A stretch of DNA of 8,385 bases, from assembly GCA_905236275.1 (NCBI GenBank), contig CAJOPI010000143.1:1-8385 (forward strand), in the 5' to 3' direction. Made by a program: the position numbers and the translations under genes. Under the pieces are notes generated by a model that made no database searches, was not told the DNA's origin, and saw only the letters and a list, made by a program, of their open reading frames with translations. The DNA comes from an uncultured Lachnospiraceae bacterium. GTDB taxonomy: Bacteria > Bacillota > Clostridia > Lachnospirales > Lachnospiraceae. Within the stretch, counting starts at the first letter, position 1, and every line of letters begins with the position of its first letter. This document shows, one piece after another, positions 5,715-8,385 of the stretch.

Positions 5715-7224
5715 AAAGAGCGGGCCTGCAAGAGTCATGGGGCTTGCCTGTGCATTGGCAGTTGCGGCAGCGAATCCGGTGCTGGCGCAGGAGAATGTGA
5801 AGGTTACGGATGCTGCCGGACATGAGCTTCTTATAGATGACAACGGAGTCTTGAAAAGGTCGGGAGACTGCATTTTTTCAATAAAAGGTAATTATAAGGG
5901 AAAGCTTTTGATAAATGAGAAGACGGATGGAAATGATAATTTCAGCGAGCTTGAAAACGGCAGCTACAGGGTGAAATTTACTGACGAGAAGGAGATATCC
6001 TTTCTGATTCTTGATGAGGAAAAAATGCTTTATCGTCCGGTAAACGGTCTGCCTGAGACAATTTATGTCAAAAAAGCAGATGGCTTTGGCGGCAGTCCGA
6101 AAGCAGAATTTATTTATGAAGAGGCAGAAAGAAGGGCTGACCATCTGAGGCTTAAAGGAAAGGAGCCGGTCCTTAAGTTAAGTCCTTCGGAGGGGATGGC
6201 AACCTATATCAAAATCAGCTCGGAAAAAGGAGCGGAGAAGATAAGGCTTAAGGATGAGATTTATGAATATCATTTCGGGGAAGGTGCTTATGCGGTGGAG
6301 GTCTGGAATGAGGACGGCTTCGGGAGAAGATACGAAGCGGAGCTGCCCTTCAGCAGATTTATTTATAAGAAGCTTTGGGAAGAAAAAGAGACGCAGGAAG
6401 CACTGACTGAAAAGCCGGAGGAAGCTGATGAGGAGAGTCCTGAAATAAAGAAATTTACAGCAGAGCTGGAAGGGGACAGTCTTCTCATAAAGGGAAGATG
6501 TGCCGACAGGCTTTCGGGGATGGATGAGGTAAAAATATATCTTGGAAAAGAGGAGCTTCCGCTGATTAAGGAAAATGGCGAATACAGGGCGGAGATTTCC
6601 ATGGGTTTTGTCAGAAAGGGAGCTCAGAGGATTTTATTCAGGGCAGCGGACAAGGCGGGAAATACTTCCGAAAAGGAGCTGGAGTTCGAAATAGAGGACG
6701 ACGAGGCTCCGGTTGTGAAGCTCATTGGTATTGAAAATATGGGACTTTATGCGGGGGATAAGGAATTTAGCGCTGAGGCCTTTGACGATAATCTTTCGGA
6801 AGTGACCTGCGTTGTCGAGAGAATGGATGCGGGAGGAAAGGTTTTGGAGCATAGGGAATATCCGCAGGGGAAGATCAGGCTGAATGAGGAGGGAAGCTAC
6901 AGGATAAGGCTCACTGCAAGGGATAAAAATGGAAACACCTCGTCGCTGACAAAGCTGCTTACCATAGATAAGAATGCACCCGGAATTGCGGATTTATCGA
7001 ATATAGACAAAAAATATCTGAAAAGCCTTTCTTTAAGGAAGGATATGAGCTTTCTCATTTCAGACATGACTCTCTCGGGATTTGGGCTCTACTTAAACGG
7101 CAGGGAATACAACGGTGATAAAATTGACAAGGCGGGACATTATGTTTTAAGCATAAAGGCGAAGGACAAAGCCGGTCACACTGCTGAAAAGACTGCGGAA
7201 TTCGTGATTAGAAGGAATCATTGA
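5677..7224 (+). CDS. Secreted multi-domain protein with three C-terminal Ig-like modules
   Basis: A 515-residue exported protein of unknown function. The N-terminus is a signal peptide: basic start (KNIQRIKK, 7-14), hydrophobic core at about 20-36, and likely cleavage after Ala37 (PVLA then QE). Residues 40-230 look beta-rich and I do not recognise a family. A Glu-rich linker follows at 234-257. Three related Ig-like or cadherin-like beta sandwiches then lie at about 258-340, 343-431 and 432-512. They are recognisable by the shared closing motif AADKAGNTSE (323-332), ARDKNGNTSS (414-423) and AKDKAGHTAE (495-504). There is no LPXTG sorting signal, C-terminal membrane helix or lipobox Cys, so it is likely released or held by partner binding. 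The TTG start overlaps the kinase by 38 bases. The next in-frame start, ATG at 5737, would lose the positive charges of the signal peptide and has a poor SD. Co-transcribed with the kinase, it is a plausible ligand or adaptor for the kinase's outer domain. Confidence 0.8.
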   Translation: MKGNTGKNIQRIKKSGPARVMGLACALAVAAANPVLAQENVKVTDAAGHELLIDDNGVLKRSGDCIFSIKGNYKGKLLINEKTDGNDNFSELENGSYRVKFTDEKEISFLILDEEKMLYRPVNGLPETIYVKKADGFGGSPKAEFIYEEAERRADHLRLKGKEPVLKLSPSEGMATYIKISSEKGAEKIRLKDEIYEYHFGEGAYAVEVWNEDGFGRRYEAELPFSRFIYKKLWEEKETQEALTEKPEEADEESPEIKKFTAELEGDSLLIKGRCADRLSGMDEVKIYLGKEELPLIKENGEYRAEISMGFVRKGAQRILFRAADKAGNTSEKELEFEIEDDEAPVVKLIGIENMGLYAGDKEFSAEAFDDNLSEVTCVVERMDAGGKVLEHREYPQGKIRLNEEGSYRIRLTARDKNGNTSSLTKLLTIDKNAPGIADLSNIDKKYLKSLSLRKDMSFLISDMTLSGFGLYLNGREYNGDKIDKAGHYVLSIKAKDKAGHTAEKTAEFVIRRNH

Positions 7225-7250
7225 CACATCAGGAAAATAAATGCTATAGT
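7221..7250 (+). promoter_or_regulatory. Extended -10 promoter of ispG
   Basis: A perfect -35 TTGACA (7221-7226) overlaps the TGA stop of the Ig-like gene. After 18 bases comes TATAGT (7245-7250), preceded by TGC, which gives the extended -10 TGn element. Transcription should start near 7257, about 37 bases before the ispG ATG. Confidence 0.75.
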
Positions 7251-7284
7251 ACAGGTTAACGAATTAATATTTTTGTTTTTGGTG

Positions 7285-7288
7285 GGAG
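7285..7288 (+). promoter_or_regulatory. Ribosome binding site that selects the ispG start at 7294
   Basis: GGAG within GGTGGGAG lies 5 bases before the ATG at 7294. A longer frame opens from a TTG at 7273, but it has no SD and would add seven residues unlike the family. Confidence 0.7.
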
Positions 7289-7293
7289 CAGTT

Positions 7294-8349
7294 ATGTACA
7301 GAGATAATACAAAAACAGTGAAAATCGGTGACAGGGTAATAGGCGGCGGAAATCCGGTGCTTATCCAGTCAATGACGAATACAAGAACAGATGATGTCGA
7401 AGCTACGGTAGCTCAGATACTGAGGCTCGAGGAGGCAGGCTGTGAGCTTGTACGATGTACGGTTCCCACGATTCAGTGTGCGGAAGCCTTCAGGGAGATA
7501 AAGAAACGAATACATATCCCGATCATCGCAGATATACATTTTGACTACAAAATGGCTGTCGCAGCGATTAAAAACGGTGCGGACAAGATAAGGATAAATC
7601 CCGGAAACATAGGCGGAGAGGAAAAAATAGCCGCTGTGGTGAAATGCGCAAAGGAGCATAATGTTCCCATAAGAGTGGGCGTTAATTCGGGTTCGCTTGA
7701 AAAAAATCTTATAGAGAAATACGGCGGGGTCAGCGCTGAGGGACTCGTTGAGAGCGCACTTGACAAGGCTGCCATGATAGAGAGGCATGATTATGACAAT
7801 CTTGTCATATCAATAAAGTCCTCCGACGTACTGATGTGCATAAAGGCTTATGAACTTGTTGCTGAGAAGTCGCATTATCCGCTTCATGTGGGAATTACCG
7901 AAGCGGGAACCGTAATGAGCGGAAATATCAAGTCTTCCGTAGGACTTGGAATAATCCTGCACGAGGGAATAGGAGATACGATAAGGGTATCCCTTACGGG
8001 AGATCCGGTCGAGGAGATCAGAAGCGGAAAGCTCATACTGAAAACCCTCGGACTCAGGAAGGGCGGCATAGAAGTCGTGTCCTGTCCCACCTGCGGACGA
8101 ACGAGAATAAATCTTATAGAGCTTGCAAATGAAGTCGAGAAAATGGTTCAGGGCTATGACCTTGATATAAAGGTTGCGGTAATGGGCTGTGCGGTAAACG
8201 GTCCCGGAGAGGCAAGCGAGGCTGACTTCGGTGTTGCGGGTGGAGACGGAGAAGGACTCCTGTTCAAAAAGGGAAAGATAATCAAGAAGCTTCCGGAATC
8301 GGAATTATTGGAGGCATTAAAGGATGAGCTTGACAAAGCCGTTTTATGA
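7294..8349 (+). CDS. ispG: 4-hydroxy-3-methylbut-2-en-1-yl diphosphate synthase (GcpE), 4Fe-4S enzyme
   Basis: Reductively opens the cyclic diphosphate MEcPP to HMBPP, the penultimate step of the MEP isoprenoid pathway, taking electrons from ferredoxin or flavodoxin in the cytoplasm. From the ATG at 7294 it is 351 residues, matching the bacterial two-domain form. The N-terminal TIM barrel shows VLIQSMTNTRTDDV, CELVRCTVPT, IPIIADIHFDY, KIRINPGNIG and IRVGVNSGSL. The C-terminal iron-sulfur domain shows SCPTCGRT with Cys264 and Cys267, and MGCAVNGPGEA with Cys299 and Glu306, the usual three Cys plus one Glu of the cluster. All key residues are intact. It has its own extended -10 promoter and overlaps the following gene by 26 bases. 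It normally sits near rseP and dxr in this group, but here the accessory genes intervene. Confidence 0.97.
   Translation: MYRDNTKTVKIGDRVIGGGNPVLIQSMTNTRTDDVEATVAQILRLEEAGCELVRCTVPTIQCAEAFREIKKRIHIPIIADIHFDYKMAVAAIKNGADKIRINPGNIGGEEKIAAVVKCAKEHNVPIRVGVNSGSLEKNLIEKYGGVSAEGLVESALDKAAMIERHDYDNLVISIKSSDVLMCIKAYELVAEKSHYPLHVGITEAGTVMSGNIKSSVGLGIILHEGIGDTIRVSLTGDPVEEIRSGKLILKTLGLRKGGIEVVSCPTCGRTRINLIELANEVEKMVQGYDLDIKVAVMGCAVNGPGEASEADFGVAGGDGEGLLFKKGKIIKKLPESELLEALKDELDKAVL
8310..8314 (+). promoter_or_regulatory. Ribosome binding site for the polC-like gene
   Basis: GGAGG lies within the end of ispG, 9 bases before the ATG at 8324. Confidence 0.6.
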
Positions 8350-8385
8350 GGTATTTCCAACATTGAAGCTTGAGGGAGAAGAGCA
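8324..8385 (+). CDS. polC: Start of a gene, probably DNA polymerase III alpha subunit PolC (3' end outside window)
   Basis: Twenty codons are visible, from an ATG with GGAGG 9 bases upstream, overlapping ispG by 26 bases. The peptide begins MSLTKPFYEVFPTLKL and is followed by an acidic run. PolC proteins of Clostridia commonly open with a (F/Y)(F/Y)EVFP-LKL-like segment, and polC follows ispG in many Lachnospiraceae genomes. If right, this is the Gram-positive replicative polymerase with built-in proofreading exonuclease. No catalytic part is in the window, so the call rests on a short N-terminal resemblance plus gene order. Confidence 0.72.
   Translation, partial: MSLTKPFYEVFPTLKLEGEE

Noticed and set aside
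7273..7293. ispG start at TTG 7273
   Set aside because: No SD precedes it. The ATG at 7294 has GGAG at 5 bases and gives the family-typical N-terminus.
1..8385. CRISPR arrays, tRNA or rRNA genes, insertion sequences, phage attachment sites
   Set aside because: No regularly spaced repeats, cloverleaf-like sequences, terminal inverted repeats or recombinase genes were seen. The only clear tandem repeat is the 18-base pair at 3987-4022.

Overview
The window looks like a Clostridia chromosome, most likely Lachnospiraceae (a Butyrivibrio- or Roseburia-like gut or rumen anaerobe). This rests on three things: the dxr - rseP - ispG - polC order typical of that group, AG-rich Shine-Dalgarno (SD) sites with some GTG and TTG starts, and the protein types. 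TGA is the ordinary stop codon here (dxr, rseP, the Ig-like gene and ispG all end in it) and tryptophan is TGG, so the standard bacterial code applies. The genus is an inference.

Left flank (1-1845): the C-terminal two thirds of dxr (MEP isoprenoid pathway), overlapped by 7 bases by rseP, a complete site-2 membrane protease of 350 residues. Right flank (7294-8385): ispG, the 4Fe-4S enzyme late in the same MEP pathway, overlapped by 26 bases by the first 20 codons of what looks like polC, the replicative DNA polymerase. These are housekeeping genes.

Between them (about 1.85-7.22 kb) lie four genes that are not part of the usual housekeeping run. All four are predicted to be membrane-bound or exported. 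(1) A zinc-ribbon / membrane-helix / C-type-lectin-fold protein, 45 bases after rseP on the same strand, whose lectin domain is cut by an in-frame TGA at 2650 while the rest of the domain continues in frame to 2784. (2) A membrane-anchored SGNH-hydrolase-like protein on the minus strand, convergent with the lectin gene. (3) A eukaryotic-type Ser/Thr kinase with one membrane helix and an outer helical, TPR-like domain in place of PASTA repeats. (4) A secreted protein with a signal peptide and three C-terminal Ig-like modules, whose TTG start lies inside the end of the kinase gene.

Genes 2 and 3 diverge from a compact AT-rich region with overlapping back-to-back sigma-A-type promoters. ispG has its own strong promoter, with the -35 box on the stop codon of the Ig-like gene, so the essential genes downstream need not depend on readthrough from the island. 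The most interesting working idea is that the kinase and the secreted Ig-like protein form a translationally coupled cell-surface sensing or signalling pair. This is an inference from architecture and gene overlap and is untested.
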